Source: Lautropia sp.
Lineage (GTDB): Bacteria > Pseudomonadota > Gammaproteobacteria > Burkholderiales > Burkholderiaceae_E
NCBI GenBank assembly: GCA_030532895.1
Contig: JAUNKF010000002.1
Coordinates: 124,001-188,000 of the forward strand
Reading direction: 5' to 3'
Length of the DNA: 64,000 bases
In this document: in pieces, positions 16,863 to 25,441 of the stretch
Layout: each line of letters begins with the position of its first letter
Numbering within the stretch: position 1 is the first letter of the stretch
Position numbers and translations under genes: made by a program
The notes under the pieces: model-generated
What the model was told of the DNA's origin: nothing
What the model saw: the letters and a program-made list of their open reading frames with translations, nothing else
Database searches by the model: none

Positions 16863-17599
16863 ACGGTCAGTCAAAATCGATGTATACCCCACGAGGCGTA
16901 CTCGACCGGGATACGGTTATTGAACGTTATGGCAAGATGGTGCGTCGCGTGGCGGTGCAGATGGCTTCTCGATTACCGGCCAGTATCGAGCTGGATGACC
17001 TGATCCAGGCCGGGTTGATCGGTCTGGTCGATGCCGTCTCACGCTACGACGTGAATGTGGGGGTACAGTTCGACACCTTTGCCATGCAGCGGGTTCGTGG
17101 GGCGATGCTGGATGAGCTGCGACATGCCGACTGGATGCCGCGGTCGGTGAGAAAAAGCCAACGCAGCATCGAGCAGGCCATTCATGCGGTGGAGCAACGT
17201 TTGCAACGGCCGGCCACGGAGCGTGAGATTGCAGCCGAGTTGCAGGTGTCGCTGGAAGACTATCAGCGCATGCTTTCATCGGCCAAGGGGGCACAGCTTG
17301 TGTATCTGGAGGATGTGGCCGGCGGGGATGAGGGGGATGACGGCCGGGCCGAACACCTGCTGCCCGATGAACAGCCTCTGCCTGATCAGCGGCTGGCCGA
17401 CAGCCGTTTTCGTGAGGCGCTGGTGGCTGGCATCGATGCACTGCCCGAGCGTGAAAAGCTGATGATGAGCCTCTACTACACCGAGAACCTGACGCTGAAG
17501 GAAATTGGTGAGGTGCTGGGCGTGACCGAATCGCGTGTGTCGCAATTGCACAGTCAGGCCGTGGCGCGGTTGCGCACGAAACTGGTGGACTGGCTTTGA
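16859..17599 (+). CDS. fliA: flagellar sigma-28 factor FliA
   Basis: A 246-residue sigma factor for late flagellar genes. Region 2 is clear (RYGKMVRRVAVQMASRLPASIELDDLIQAGLIGLVDAVSRY, with FDTFAMQRVRGAMLDELR). Region 3 (RQRSIEQA-like helices) follows. Region 4 ends ENLTLKEIGEVLGVTESRVSQLHSQAVARLR, a good HTH. The TTG at 16859 is chosen because AAGGGGG at 16845-16851 is well spaced for it and its codon overlaps the upstream stop. The ATG at 16880 (MYTPRG...), which resembles the usual FliA N-terminus, has no ribosome site of its own but remains possible. Confidence 0.95.
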   Translation: MNGQSKSMYTPRGVLDRDTVIERYGKMVRRVAVQMASRLPASIELDDLIQAGLIGLVDAVSRYDVNVGVQFDTFAMQRVRGAMLDELRHADWMPRSVRKSQRSIEQAIHAVEQRLQRPATEREIAAELQVSLEDYQRMLSSAKGAQLVYLEDVAGGDEGDDGRAEHLLPDEQPLPDQRLADSRFREALVAGIDALPEREKLMMSLYYTENLTLKEIGEVLGVTESRVSQLHSQAVARLRTKLVDWL

Positions 17600-17601
17600 A
17601 G

Positions 17602-17642
17602 CCGGCGCGGTGTGCGGGGTGGTGCATGCGCCACCGCGCCGG
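17602..17642. terminator. strong hairpin between convergent fliA and flgN
   Basis: Outer arms CCGGCGCGGTG and CACCGCGCCGG pair over 11 bases, with an internal GTGG/CCAC pairing around GCATGC. There is no U-tract. It begins three bases after the fliA stop codon and lies about 100 bases beyond the flgN stop, so it may serve both transcripts. Confidence 0.55.
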
Positions 17643-17747
17643 AGGCTGTGCAGCCGGGGCTGCATGTCGTCGGACATGGCCCGGTGAACAGGGTAAGGCT
17701 TCGGCAACCTGGTCTCAGGGGTGCCGAATGAGCAGGGCAGACGGCGA

Positions 17748-18062
17748 TCAGCGGCTGTAGACCAGTGGTTCGGTATTGAACAATACCTTCAGCGCCCGCT
17801 GGTTGTTGTCGGACAGCCGGATCATGATGTGGCGATTGTCGTTCAACAATTGGTGGATGCGCGCCTGTGTGGCGGAGTCTGCCGGCAGCGGTTGGCTGGG
17901 CATCCGGCCGCCGGTGAGCGGCAACAATCGTTGAAGCAGCGTCTGAAGCTCGGTGTTGATGTGCTCAAGCCGATCGACAGCGTCCCGCGATTGACTGGCG
18001 AGTGCCACCTGCTGTTGTTCGAGCAGGGTCAGGATGCGCTGTAGATCATTGGCGTGAATCAT
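17748..18062 (-). CDS. flgN: flagellar export chaperone FlgN
   Basis: A 104-residue helical protein matching FlgN, the cytosolic chaperone for the hook-junction proteins FlgK and FlgL. It has a heptad-like N-terminal helix (LQRILTLLEQQQVALAS) and a C-terminal segment (LSDNNQRALKVLF) that resembles the FlgK/FlgL-binding helix, although the overall similarity is low. Position directly after flgM, overlapping it by four bases, is the usual flgAMN order. It is shorter than the E. coli protein (138 residues). Confidence 0.8.
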   Translation of the reverse strand: MIHANDLQRILTLLEQQQVALASQSRDAVDRLEHINTELQTLLQRLLPLTGGRMPSQPLPADSATQARIHQLLNDNRHIMIRLSDNNQRALKVLFNTEPLVYSR

Positions 18063-18511
18063 GAGCTGTGTGGCCTGGGCTTCGGATAAACGTCTGCGAA
18101 GGAAGAGGGGGCTGGCTCGGCCTGGGGCTGTGTGCCATCCGTCCCATTGTCTTCGTTGGCTGCCTTGTCTTCCATGGGGTCGAGCGGAAAGCCGGTCAGC
18201 GTCTTCATCAGCTCGGAGGCTTCCTGAAGCAGTTTGTCGGCAATCTGGCGGCTGTTGACGTGATAGCGTTTTTCTTCAATGGCCTGTTTCAGTGCCTGGA
18301 TGCGTGCCTCACGGACGGCATCCTGTTCGTCGGCGCCTTGAGGCACCAGACTCAGACCAGGTTCGGACAGGTGAACCTTGTCCGAATTGGCAATGGGTTT
18401 GATGTCTTCTTCCGAGCCGGCTGCTGCGGACACAACTCCGGCGGCAGCCGTGGTGACGGGCCGACTCAGAAGGGACACGGTGCTGATGAAAGGTGTCTTT
18501 CCGGTGATCAT
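18059..18511 (-). CDS. flgM: anti-sigma-28 factor FlgM
   Basis: A 150-residue FlgM that holds sigma-28 inactive until it is exported through the completed hook-basal body. The C-terminal binding region is recognisable: DKVHLSEPG, then RIQALKQAIEEKRYHVNSRQIADKLLQEA. A tail of about 40 acidic and Pro-rich residues after this region is longer than in most FlgM (about 100 residues). ATG 18511 is chosen over an in-frame ATG at 18529 because AAGGAG sits seven bases before it. A near-perfect sigma-28 promoter lies upstream (18554-18580). Confidence 0.92.
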   Translation of the reverse strand: MITGKTPFISTVSLLSRPVTTAAAGVVSAAAGSEEDIKPIANSDKVHLSEPGLSLVPQGADEQDAVREARIQALKQAIEEKRYHVNSRQIADKLLQEASELMKTLTGFPLDPMEDKAANEDNGTDGTQPQAEPAPSSFADVYPKPRPHSS

Positions 18512-18553
18512 GGTGATACTCCTTGCCATGCACGAGATGTGTGCTTAGAGGCT

Positions 18554-18580
18554 TTATCGGAGACCGCCGGAAAAACTTTA
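18554..18580 (-). promoter_or_regulatory. sigma-28 (FliA) promoter of flgMN
   Basis: On the minus strand: TAAA, 15 bases, then TCCGATAA, against the consensus TAAA-N15-GCCGATAA. The wider -35 reads TAAAGTTT. It lies between the flgA stop and the flgM start, so flgM and flgN get a class III promoter in addition to read-through from flgA, as known in enterics. Confidence 0.88.
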
Positions 18581-18595
18581 GGGTGGATCTGCCGA

Positions 18596-19369
18596 TTATC
18601 GGAAAATTTTCACGTTTTTTCCTTCGACTTGGCCGGTGAGCACTTTGCCACTGGTCGTTTTGACGCGAACGCGCTGACCTTCGTTGGCGCTGGCCAAGGC
18701 AATGGCGTCAGTGCTGATTCTAAACCCGTTGCCCTCGGCGATGGCGGACACGACCTCGCCGGCGCGAATGGCGGGCAGGGTGCGCAGATGATCGGTGCGA
18801 AGTGGCTGACCGGCGGCAAGGGCCCGTTGCAATTGGTAGCCGGCAAGTTGGATGTCGAGCTTGGCCGGTGGGTTGGGGTGGCGGCTCCACTCCACTTCCT
18901 GCACCTGGAAGTCCTCCAACCGGGGCACCTGACCGGCGGCCAGCGGCTCACGGGCAACGAGTGCCGAGCCGAACACGCGGACATGGACAGGCTGCCACGC
19001 CGTCCAGCGTGCGCCCGCCACGCAACGGATGCCGATATTGAGTCTGCCCCACGGTCTGGCGCTGCCCGGCAGGAAAGCTTCGGCCTGTTGGCAGGGGGCC
19101 AGTTTTTGCCGGTGCTGGCTGGCTGGCCAGTCGATGTCGACGCGCAAGGCTTCACCTTGCGGAAAACCGGGCTGCTGTCGAAGCCAATCCGTCAGTTGGT
19201 CGATGGGCAGCAAGGTGGCTGGCGGGGTTTGCCGGGTTAAAGGGTCGGCAGCGTCCGCGATGCGCGGTGCGCTCTGGGCGTGCTCGCTCAGGCCGCTGGC
19301 TGCCAGTGCCACCAGAAGAATCAGCAGGCGGCCCAGTTTGCCGCGTCGGATCGGAAAAGCGCAATGCAT
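18596..19369 (-). CDS. flgA: P-ring assembly chaperone FlgA
   Basis: A 257-residue periplasmic protein that helps FlgI form the P ring. An N-terminal signal peptide is clear (GRLLILLVALAASGLSEHAQSA). The C-terminal SAF domain shows the family pattern: ARWTAWQPVHVRVFGSALVAREPLAAGQ, RALAAGQPLRTDHL and the end VRVKTTSGKVLTGQVEGKNVKI. Length is slightly above E. coli FlgA (219). It is divergent from flgB, with flgMN downstream, the canonical arrangement. Confidence 0.94.
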   Translation of the reverse strand: MHCAFPIRRGKLGRLLILLVALAASGLSEHAQSAPRIADAADPLTRQTPPATLLPIDQLTDWLRQQPGFPQGEALRVDIDWPASQHRQKLAPCQQAEAFLPGSARPWGRLNIGIRCVAGARWTAWQPVHVRVFGSALVAREPLAAGQVPRLEDFQVQEVEWSRHPNPPAKLDIQLAGYQLQRALAAGQPLRTDHLRTLPAIRAGEVVSAIAEGNGFRISTDAIALASANEGQRVRVKTTSGKVLTGQVEGKNVKIFR

Positions 19370-19645
19370 GGTTCGAGTCCTGTGTCTGGAGCGACAGCAT
19401 AGAGCAGGAGATGGGCGGTCTCAGGCAGAAGAAAGGGGGAATTTCCGCGCTTGTTCAAGCGATGGCGCGGCGAGCCAATCGGGATAATCGATGCCTGATG
19501 GTGGTGAGCTTGCGTCCCATCCGGTGGGCCTTGTTGGACCACCCGGGGGAGCGGCTGACCCGGTTTGTTAGAGCTGCCAGCCAGACAAGGATGGTGGCGG
19601 ATGCAGGGCCTGGGCTTGTCGAGGGCTGGGCCTTGCAGAGGATGA

Positions 19646-20104
19646 ATGATGCTTGATCGGTTGACGGAATCCATCGATTTTCATGGCACGGCGTTGAAGC
19701 TGAGAGCCAATCGACAGGAAACGATTGCTTCCAACATTGCCAATGCGGATACGCCCCATTTCAAGGCGCGGGATTTCGATTTCAGTGCGGCCTTGCGGCA
19801 GGCGAGCGGCATGCCGGAGGCGGCGCGGGGAGATTTCGATCTTCGGCCGGGCACCGGTGGCCTGTCGACGGTGTCACTCGCCCGCACGCGGGCAGGACAT
19901 CAGCAGTTGGGTGACCGGGTGATGTCGACGCAGGGGCCGGACATGAAATATGTGGTGCCGGAGCAGGCATCGATGGATGGCAATACGGTGGATCTGAATC
20001 GGGAACGGGCGCAGTTTTCGCAGAATGCCGTGGGATATCAGGCGAGCCTGCGTTTCATCAACGGCAAGGTGCGCACGATGCTGTCGGCGATCCGGGGTGA
20101 GTGA
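19646..20104 (+). CDS. flgB: flagellar proximal rod protein FlgB
   Basis: A 152-residue rod protein. The N-terminal helix carries LKLRANRQETIASNIANADTPHFKARDFDF, the rod-protein signature ANIANADTP-type motif. The C-terminal helix (VDLNRERAQFSQNAVGYQASLRFINGKVRTMLSAIRG) is typical. It is first in the flgBCDEFGHIJKL operon. ATG 19646 and ATG 19649 are both possible; AGAGG at about 19637 fits the second slightly better. Confidence 0.96.
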   Translation: MMLDRLTESIDFHGTALKLRANRQETIASNIANADTPHFKARDFDFSAALRQASGMPEAARGDFDLRPGTGGLSTVSLARTRAGHQQLGDRVMSTQGPDMKYVVPEQASMDGNTVDLNRERAQFSQNAVGYQASLRFINGKVRTMLSAIRGE

Positions 20105-20201
20105 AAGCGGCCTGGACGTGATGGGCCTGGCGGTGGATGCCATGAGCGGCAAACGGTCTGGGCGTGATTGAGATACCTCTGGCAACGAAACGGGGAAAAC
20201 G

Positions 20202-20645
20202 ATGTCTGTGATGAGAATCCTGCCGCTGGCCGGCAGCGCCATGTCGGCGCAGAGCCAGCGATTGAACACGGTGGCTTCCAACCTGGCCAATGCCGATACG
20301 GTGGCAGGCCCGGATGGTGAGGCTTACAAGGCACGACAGGTGGTGTTCCAACCGGTGATGGTCGATGCACGTCAGGCCGTGGGCGAGCGTCGGATCGGCA
20401 TGCGTGCTGGCAGCTCGCTGGGGGTACGGGTGGTGGATGTGGTGGAAGATCAGACGCCGGGCAAGGAAATTTTCGATCCGAAGCATCCGGCGGCGAATGC
20501 CGAGGGTTATGTCCGTCACAGCAACGTGAACGTGATCGAGGAAATGGTGAACATGATCTCGGCCTCGCGCTCATATCAGAACAACATCGAGATGATGAAC
20601 ACGGCGCAGCAGTTGGCCTTGCGGACGCTGCAGATGGGTCAGTAA
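20202..20645 (+). CDS. flgC: flagellar proximal rod protein FlgC
   Basis: A 147-residue rod protein with the signature LNTVASNLANADTVAGPDG near the N-terminus and the C-terminal VNVIEEMVNMISASRSYQNNIEMMNTAQQLALRTLQMGQ, which is diagnostic of FlgC. It follows flgB after about 97 non-coding bases that contain no obvious promoter. Length is close to the E. coli protein (134). Confidence 0.96.
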   Translation: MSVMRILPLAGSAMSAQSQRLNTVASNLANADTVAGPDGEAYKARQVVFQPVMVDARQAVGERRIGMRAGSSLGVRVVDVVEDQTPGKEIFDPKHPAANAEGYVRHSNVNVIEEMVNMISASRSYQNNIEMMNTAQQLALRTLQMGQ

Positions 20646-20661
20646 GCGGAGGGGCTTGGTG

Positions 20662-21456
20662 ATGATGGTGAAAGGTTTGAGCGGCGTGATGAGCTGGCCG
20701 GCGCCCGAGACGAAAAAGACTTCGGGCACGGACGAGAAAGCGGCTAACAAGCAGGGTTTCAAGACCACGGATGATGATAAGCAGGTAGGCACCAGTGCGT
20801 CGGCTGGTTTGATGGACAGCGTGAAGCACAACACCTCCAAGCTCGATGAGAGCACGGCTGATGGCACCGAAGACCGCTTCCTGAAGCTGCTGGTGGCACA
20901 GATGCGGCACCAGGATCCGATGAATCCGATGGAGAACGCGGAAGTCACGTCGCAGATGGCCCAGATCAGCACGGTGCGCGGCATCGAAGCCCTGAACAAG
21001 TCGATGGAAGGGGTGACGGCCTCGAACGCGCAAAGCTCGGTGCTGGCCTCGGTGGGCATGATCGGCAAGCAGGTGCTGGCGCCGGGTGAGCGTTTTGAAT
21101 ATCTGGGTGATCAGCAGGGTGAGGCCCGTCTGGGTTTCGAGTTGACCGAGCAGGCGACGCATGTCCGCGTGGATCTGATGACGGACAACGGGGCGGTGAT
21201 TTACAGCCAGTCGTTGGACAACCTGGAGGCGGGCACGCACAGCCTGGCCTGGGATGGCACGGATGGCAATGGCGACAAGGTGCCGGCAGGCATGTTGCGC
21301 ATGAAGGTGACGGCGGTGGATGGCAAGACGGCGGTGGAGTCGACGGGCCTCGTGCCGGTTCGGGTCACGGGCGTGGCGCAGACCGCGACGGGCGCCATGC
21401 TGGAGCTGGATCACGCCAAGCCGGTGTCGCCGGCTGATGCGCGGTTGATCATTTGA
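20662..21456 (+). CDS. flgD: hook capping protein FlgD
   Basis: A 264-residue scaffold needed for hook polymerisation and not part of the finished hook. The N-terminal part holds RFLKLLVAQMRHQDPMNPMENAEVTSQMAQISTVRGIEALN, the export and cap signature. The C-terminal part is a beta-rich FLG/FnIII-like fold (THSLAWDGTDGNGDKVPAGMLRMKVTAVDG). ATG 20662 is used because CGGAGGGG at 20647-20654 is well placed; TTG 20656 is too close. Confidence 0.95.
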   Translation: MMVKGLSGVMSWPAPETKKTSGTDEKAANKQGFKTTDDDKQVGTSASAGLMDSVKHNTSKLDESTADGTEDRFLKLLVAQMRHQDPMNPMENAEVTSQMAQISTVRGIEALNKSMEGVTASNAQSSVLASVGMIGKQVLAPGERFEYLGDQQGEARLGFELTEQATHVRVDLMTDNGAVIYSQSLDNLEAGTHSLAWDGTDGNGDKVPAGMLRMKVTAVDGKTAVESTGLVPVRVTGVAQTATGAMLELDHAKPVSPADARLII

Positions 21457-21483
21457 CGACGATTTTTCCTGGGAGTTTGATTC

Positions 21484-22728
21484 ATGGCGTTTCAACAAGG
21501 TTTGTCCGGGCTGAATGCGGCCGCACGTCATCTGGACACGATCGGTCACAACGTGGCCAATGCGAGCACGGTCGGTTTCAAGGCGTCGCGGGCCGAGTTT
21601 GCCGATGTCTATGCCACGACCGTCTACGGGGTCTCGAACGTGTCGCCCGGTATCGGGGCGAAAGTGGGCGCCATTGCGCAGCAGTTCTCGCAAGGGGCGC
21701 TCACCACCAGCAGCAACTCGCTCGACCTGGGCATCAATGGGGGCGGGTTCTTTCGCATGTCGCAAGACGGTGCCATCTCGTACACGCGTGAAGGGCAGTT
21801 CAAGCTCGACAAGGGCGGCTACATCGTGAATGCCTCGGGCATGCGGCTGACGGGCTATCCGGTGGATGAAAACGGTTTGGTCACGAATGGTGTGGCGCAG
21901 GAGCTGAAGCTGGAGTCCAGCGATGTGGCGCCGAAAGCCACGACGGAAGGGGCGGTTCGAGTGAACGTGGATGCACGGGCCAAGGTGCCGAATACCCCGT
22001 TCAACCTGATGGATGCGAAGACCTATGACGGGGCAACCTCGGTCAGCGTCTTCGATTCGCTGGGCCGCGAGCATGTGATGGCGCTGTATTTCCGCAAGAC
22101 GGCCGACAACGCGTGGGAAGTGCGTGGCACGGTCGATGGACAGCAGATGAACAATGGCGATCCGCTGGGCACGCTGAATTTCAGAACGGATGGTTCATTG
22201 GAAAACACGGGGGGCGCCGGCAACCCGGGCGGGCAGGGCGTGTCGCTGGACATCACGGTGCCGGTGGGCGCAGATGCGGGCGGCCAGCAGCAGGTGTCGC
22301 TGTCGTTTGCCGATACGACGCAGTTCGGCAATGCCTTCACCGTGGCGCATCAGGAGCAGAACGGCAACGGTTCGGGCAAGCTCGCCGGTTTTTCGGTGGG
22401 CCGTGATGGCTCGCTGATGGCACGTTACACGAATGGGATGACGGTTTCCAAGGGCCGGGTGGCTTTGGCCAATTTCACGAACCCGCAGGGGCTGCAGCCG
22501 CTGGGCAACAACCAGTGGGGCGAGACGGCTGAATCGGGCCAGGCGCTGGTGGGTTCGCCTTCGACCGGCACGCTGGGCGTGATCCAGTCGGGGGCGCTGG
22601 AGTCTTCCAACGTGGATCTGACACAGGAGCTGGTCAACATGATCACGGCGCAGCGCGTGTATCAGGCCAATGCGCAGACGGTTCGTACCAACGACCAGCT
22701 GCTGCAGACGATCGTGAACCTGCGTTGA
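21484..22728 (+). CDS. flgE: flagellar hook protein FlgE
   Basis: A 414-residue hook subunit. N-terminal: MAFQQGLSGLNAAARHLDTI then GHNVANASTVGFKASRAEF. C-terminal: ESSNVDLTQELVNMITAQRVYQANAQTVRTNDQLLQTIVNLR. These are the axial-family ends that pack in the filament core. The central variable domain includes GFFRMSQDGAISYTREGQF and the FlgE D2 region. Length is close to E. coli FlgE (402). Confidence 0.97.
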   Translation: MAFQQGLSGLNAAARHLDTIGHNVANASTVGFKASRAEFADVYATTVYGVSNVSPGIGAKVGAIAQQFSQGALTTSSNSLDLGINGGGFFRMSQDGAISYTREGQFKLDKGGYIVNASGMRLTGYPVDENGLVTNGVAQELKLESSDVAPKATTEGAVRVNVDARAKVPNTPFNLMDAKTYDGATSVSVFDSLGREHVMALYFRKTADNAWEVRGTVDGQQMNNGDPLGTLNFRTDGSLENTGGAGNPGGQGVSLDITVPVGADAGGQQQVSLSFADTTQFGNAFTVAHQEQNGNGSGKLAGFSVGRDGSLMARYTNGMTVSKGRVALANFTNPQGLQPLGNNQWGETAESGQALVGSPSTGTLGVIQSGALESSNVDLTQELVNMITAQRVYQANAQTVRTNDQLLQTIVNLR

Positions 22729-22773
22729 TGAGCAGCCTCACCACGAAATGATCTCGGATGAAAGGGTAGACGC

Positions 22774-23511
22774 ATGGATCGGATGATTTATCTGTCGATG
22801 ACGGGCGCCAAGGCGTTGATGGAACGACAGGATGCGCTGAGCCACAACCTGGCCAATGCGGCCACCGATGGCTTTCGGGCCGATCTGATGACGGCGCGCG
22901 CCGTGCCGATCCGTCAGGACGGTACGGCCACCACACGGGTCTTCAATGTGGAGACCAGTACGAGCTTCAACCCGGTGTCGGGGCCGATCCGGCAGACGGG
23001 CAACCCTTTCGATCTGGCGATTCGTGATCAGGGCTGGTTTGCCGTGCAGGCGGCCGATGGCTCGGAAGCCTATACCCGCGATGGCGGTTTGGTGGTGGAC
23101 GAGCAGGGCGTGCTGCGCACGCGCCGCGGCCAGACGGTGCTGGGCGATGGTGGCCCGATCAACATTCCGGTGGGCGCGTCGGTGACGGTGACGGACGATG
23201 GTGCGGTGATGGTGCAGCTGGGCCGACAGAAGGCGTCGCAGGCCGGACGGCTGAAGCTTGTCGATCCGCCGGCAGCCGAGTTGCAGAAGGGCGCCGATGG
23301 CCTGATGCGGATGAAGGATGGCGCACAAGCGCCGGCGGCCGAGCAGGTGCGCGTGGTGCAGGGCGCGGTCGAAGGCAGCAACGTGAATGTGGTTGAGTCG
23401 ATGGTGGGCATGATCGAGGTGGCCCGCCAGTTTGAAATGCAGATGAAGCTGTTGCAGAACGCCGAAGCCAATGAGCAGCGGGCCGCGCAACTGTTGTCCG
23501 TCAGACTGTGA
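22774..23511 (+). CDS. flgF: flagellar proximal rod protein FlgF
   Basis: A 245-residue axial protein: MDRMIYLSMTGAKALMERQD, then SHNLANAATDGFRADL, and the C-terminal VEGSNVNVVESMVGMIEVARQFEMQMKLLQNAEANEQRAAQLL. The order after flgE and before flgG, and the length (E. coli 251), identify it. Confidence 0.95.
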   Translation: MDRMIYLSMTGAKALMERQDALSHNLANAATDGFRADLMTARAVPIRQDGTATTRVFNVETSTSFNPVSGPIRQTGNPFDLAIRDQGWFAVQAADGSEAYTRDGGLVVDEQGVLRTRRGQTVLGDGGPINIPVGASVTVTDDGAVMVQLGRQKASQAGRLKLVDPPAAELQKGADGLMRMKDGAQAPAAEQVRVVQGAVEGSNVNVVESMVGMIEVARQFEMQMKLLQNAEANEQRAAQLLSVRL

Positions 23512-23586
23512 CGCGTGTGAAGCACGGCTTCATGCTGGCGTGGGGTTTTGAGCCGCGCCGGGATGACCGGGCCAAGGAGTATTGAA

Positions 23587-24369
23587 ATGATTCGTTCGCT
23601 TTGGATTGCCAAAACCGGCCTGGATGCGCAGCAGACACAGATGGATGTGATCTCGCACAACCTGGCCAACGTCAGTACCACGGGTTACAAGCGCTCGCGC
23701 GCCGTGTTCGAGGATCTGATGTACCAGAACATGCGGCAGGTGGGGGCGCAGTCGTCCACCGACACGCAGTTGCCCACGGGTTTGCAACTGGGCACCGGGG
23801 TGCGCACGGTGGCCACCTCCCGCCTTTTCTCGCAGGGCAACTTGCAGGAGACGAAGAGCAATTTCGACATGGCGATCAACGGCAATGGTTTTTTCCCGTT
23901 GCAGATGCCCGATGGCACGACGGGCTACACCCGTGATGGCAGCTTTTACCCGGATGCCAATGGGCAGTTGGTCAATTCCAACGGTTTGCCGTTGTCGCCG
24001 CCCATCACGCTGCCGCCAGGCACCACCGAGCTGACGATTGCCAACGACGGCACGGTGTCGGTGACGATTGCCGGGCAGACGGGCACGACGCAGATCGGAC
24101 AGATCCAGCTCGTGACCTTCCAGAATGCGGCCGGGCTGGATCCGAAGGGACAGAACGTGTTTCTGGAAAGCGATGTGTCGGGGGCACCGGTGACGACTTC
24201 GCCGGGGCAGAACGGGGCGGGTCTGATCGAGCAGCGTTATCTGGAAACCTCGAACGTGAACGTGGTGGAAGAGCTGGTGTCGATGATCCAGACGCAGCGC
24301 GCCTATGAGATCAACTCGAAGGCGATCCAGACCTCGGATCAGATGCTGGCACGGGTTTCGCAGCTCTGA
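23587..24369 (+). CDS. flgG: flagellar distal rod protein FlgG
   Basis: A 260-residue distal rod subunit, the same length as E. coli Flg[21 protein letters not shown] and [27 protein letters not shown] are near-identical to the family, as is the C-terminal [44 protein letters not shown] at about 23575-23581 fixes the start at 23587 instead of an in-frame start 39 bases upstream. Confidence 0.98.
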   Translation: MIRSLWIAKTGLDAQQTQMDVISHNLANVSTTGYKRSRAVFEDLMYQNMRQVGAQSSTDTQLPTGLQLGTGVRTVATSRLFSQGNLQETKSNFDMAINGNGFFPLQMPDGTTGYTRDGSFYPDANGQLVNSNGLPLSPPITLPPGTTELTIANDGTVSVTIAGQTGTTQIGQIQLVTFQNAAGLDPKGQNVFLESDVSGAPVTTSPGQNGAGLIEQRYLETSNVNVVEELVSMIQTQRAYEINSKAIQTSDQMLARVSQL

Positions 24370-24521
24370 TCGTTGATGGCCTAATGAGTGAGCAGTGGGG
24401 GCGATTGATGGTGCCCCCTTGCTGAGTGGCTGGACGAATCGAGATGAACCGGGGTGGATAGACTTTCAGTGGTGTGTGCCGGGATGGCAAGGGGCCGGCT
24501 GGGATCGGATGGAGTGATGGG

Positions 24522-25238
24522 ATGAGGGCAGGGCAAATCAAGGGTACGGGCCAGGGTGTCGGTCGGGTTGTGACCAGCGGTTTGGCTGCGCTGTGGCTGG
24601 CCGGTTGCTCGACGGTGATGCCGCCATCGGCGCAGATCGACACGCCGGTGGTGGATCAGAACCGTCTGGCCGCCATGCGCAACCGGCCGATGCCGGTGGC
24701 CAATGGCTCGATCTTCCAGTCGGCTGCGCACCGGGGGCTGTTCGAGGACAGGCGTGCCAGCCAGCCCGGCGACATGCTGACGATTTTGATCGAGGAGCGG
24801 ATGGTGGCGCGACAGAAATCGAACAGTAGCGTCGATCGCAAGGGCGAGGGCTCTGCCAAGTTTGGTGCCGTACCGTTTCTGGGCGCGAAGACGCTGGGCC
24901 GGCTGGGGCTGGATGCGAGTACCTCGAACAGTTTTGAGGGCAAGGGCGCCACGGGCAGCGAAAACCAGTTTTCCGGCACGATCACGGTCACGGTGGTGGA
25001 AGTGCTGCCCAATGGCAACCTCGTGGTGAGCGGTGACAAGCAGCTGGGCGTGAACCAGGGGGTCGAGACGCTGAAGTTTGCCGGTGTCGTCGATCCGAGC
25101 ACGATCCTGCCGGGCAACCGTGTCAGCTCGACGCAGGTGGCCGATGCACGGATGCAGGTGCGCGGACACGGGGATATCGACAAGGTGCAGACCACGGGGT
25201 GGTTGACGCGCTTTTTCCTGTCGTTCATGCCGATTTGA
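24522..25238 (+). CDS. flgH: flagellar L-ring lipoprotein FlgH
   Basis: A 238-residue outer-membrane L-ring subunit. A lipoprotein signal with lipobox LAGC (C29) follows SGLAALWLAGCST. Family motifs: SIFQSAAHRGLFEDRRASQPGDMLTILIEE, GSENQFSGTITVTVVEVLPNGNLVVSGDKQLGVN and VSSTQVADARMQVRGHG. The ATG at 24522 is favoured over a start at 24474 because it gives the expected short basic n-region. Confidence 0.96.
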   Translation: MRAGQIKGTGQGVGRVVTSGLAALWLAGCSTVMPPSAQIDTPVVDQNRLAAMRNRPMPVANGSIFQSAAHRGLFEDRRASQPGDMLTILIEERMVARQKSNSSVDRKGEGSAKFGAVPFLGAKTLGRLGLDASTSNSFEGKGATGSENQFSGTITVTVVEVLPNGNLVVSGDKQLGVNQGVETLKFAGVVDPSTILPGNRVSSTQVADARMQVRGHGDIDKVQTTGWLTRFFLSFMPI

Positions 25239-25441
25239 GTGACATGCAGGTATTTCTCGCCGCGAACACGCTGGGCAGGGCATGTGTGAAGGTGCCCCTT
25301 GCGAGGGCGCCGAAGAGGTTGGCGGTGGGGTGCTGCCGCTGGCGATGTGAGTCAGCGTTCAGTCGTGGTACAGGGATTTTGTTGAATGGCCCGGCAGCAG
25401 CGGCAGACGCGGCTGGCGGGCTTTGTCTTGAAGGAATGGCG

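Noticed and set aside
20038-22074. Long open frame on the minus strand opposite flgB-flgE
   Set aside because: Its product is rich in His, Arg, Gln and Pro and matches no family; it is the GC-driven shadow of well-identified flagellar genes.
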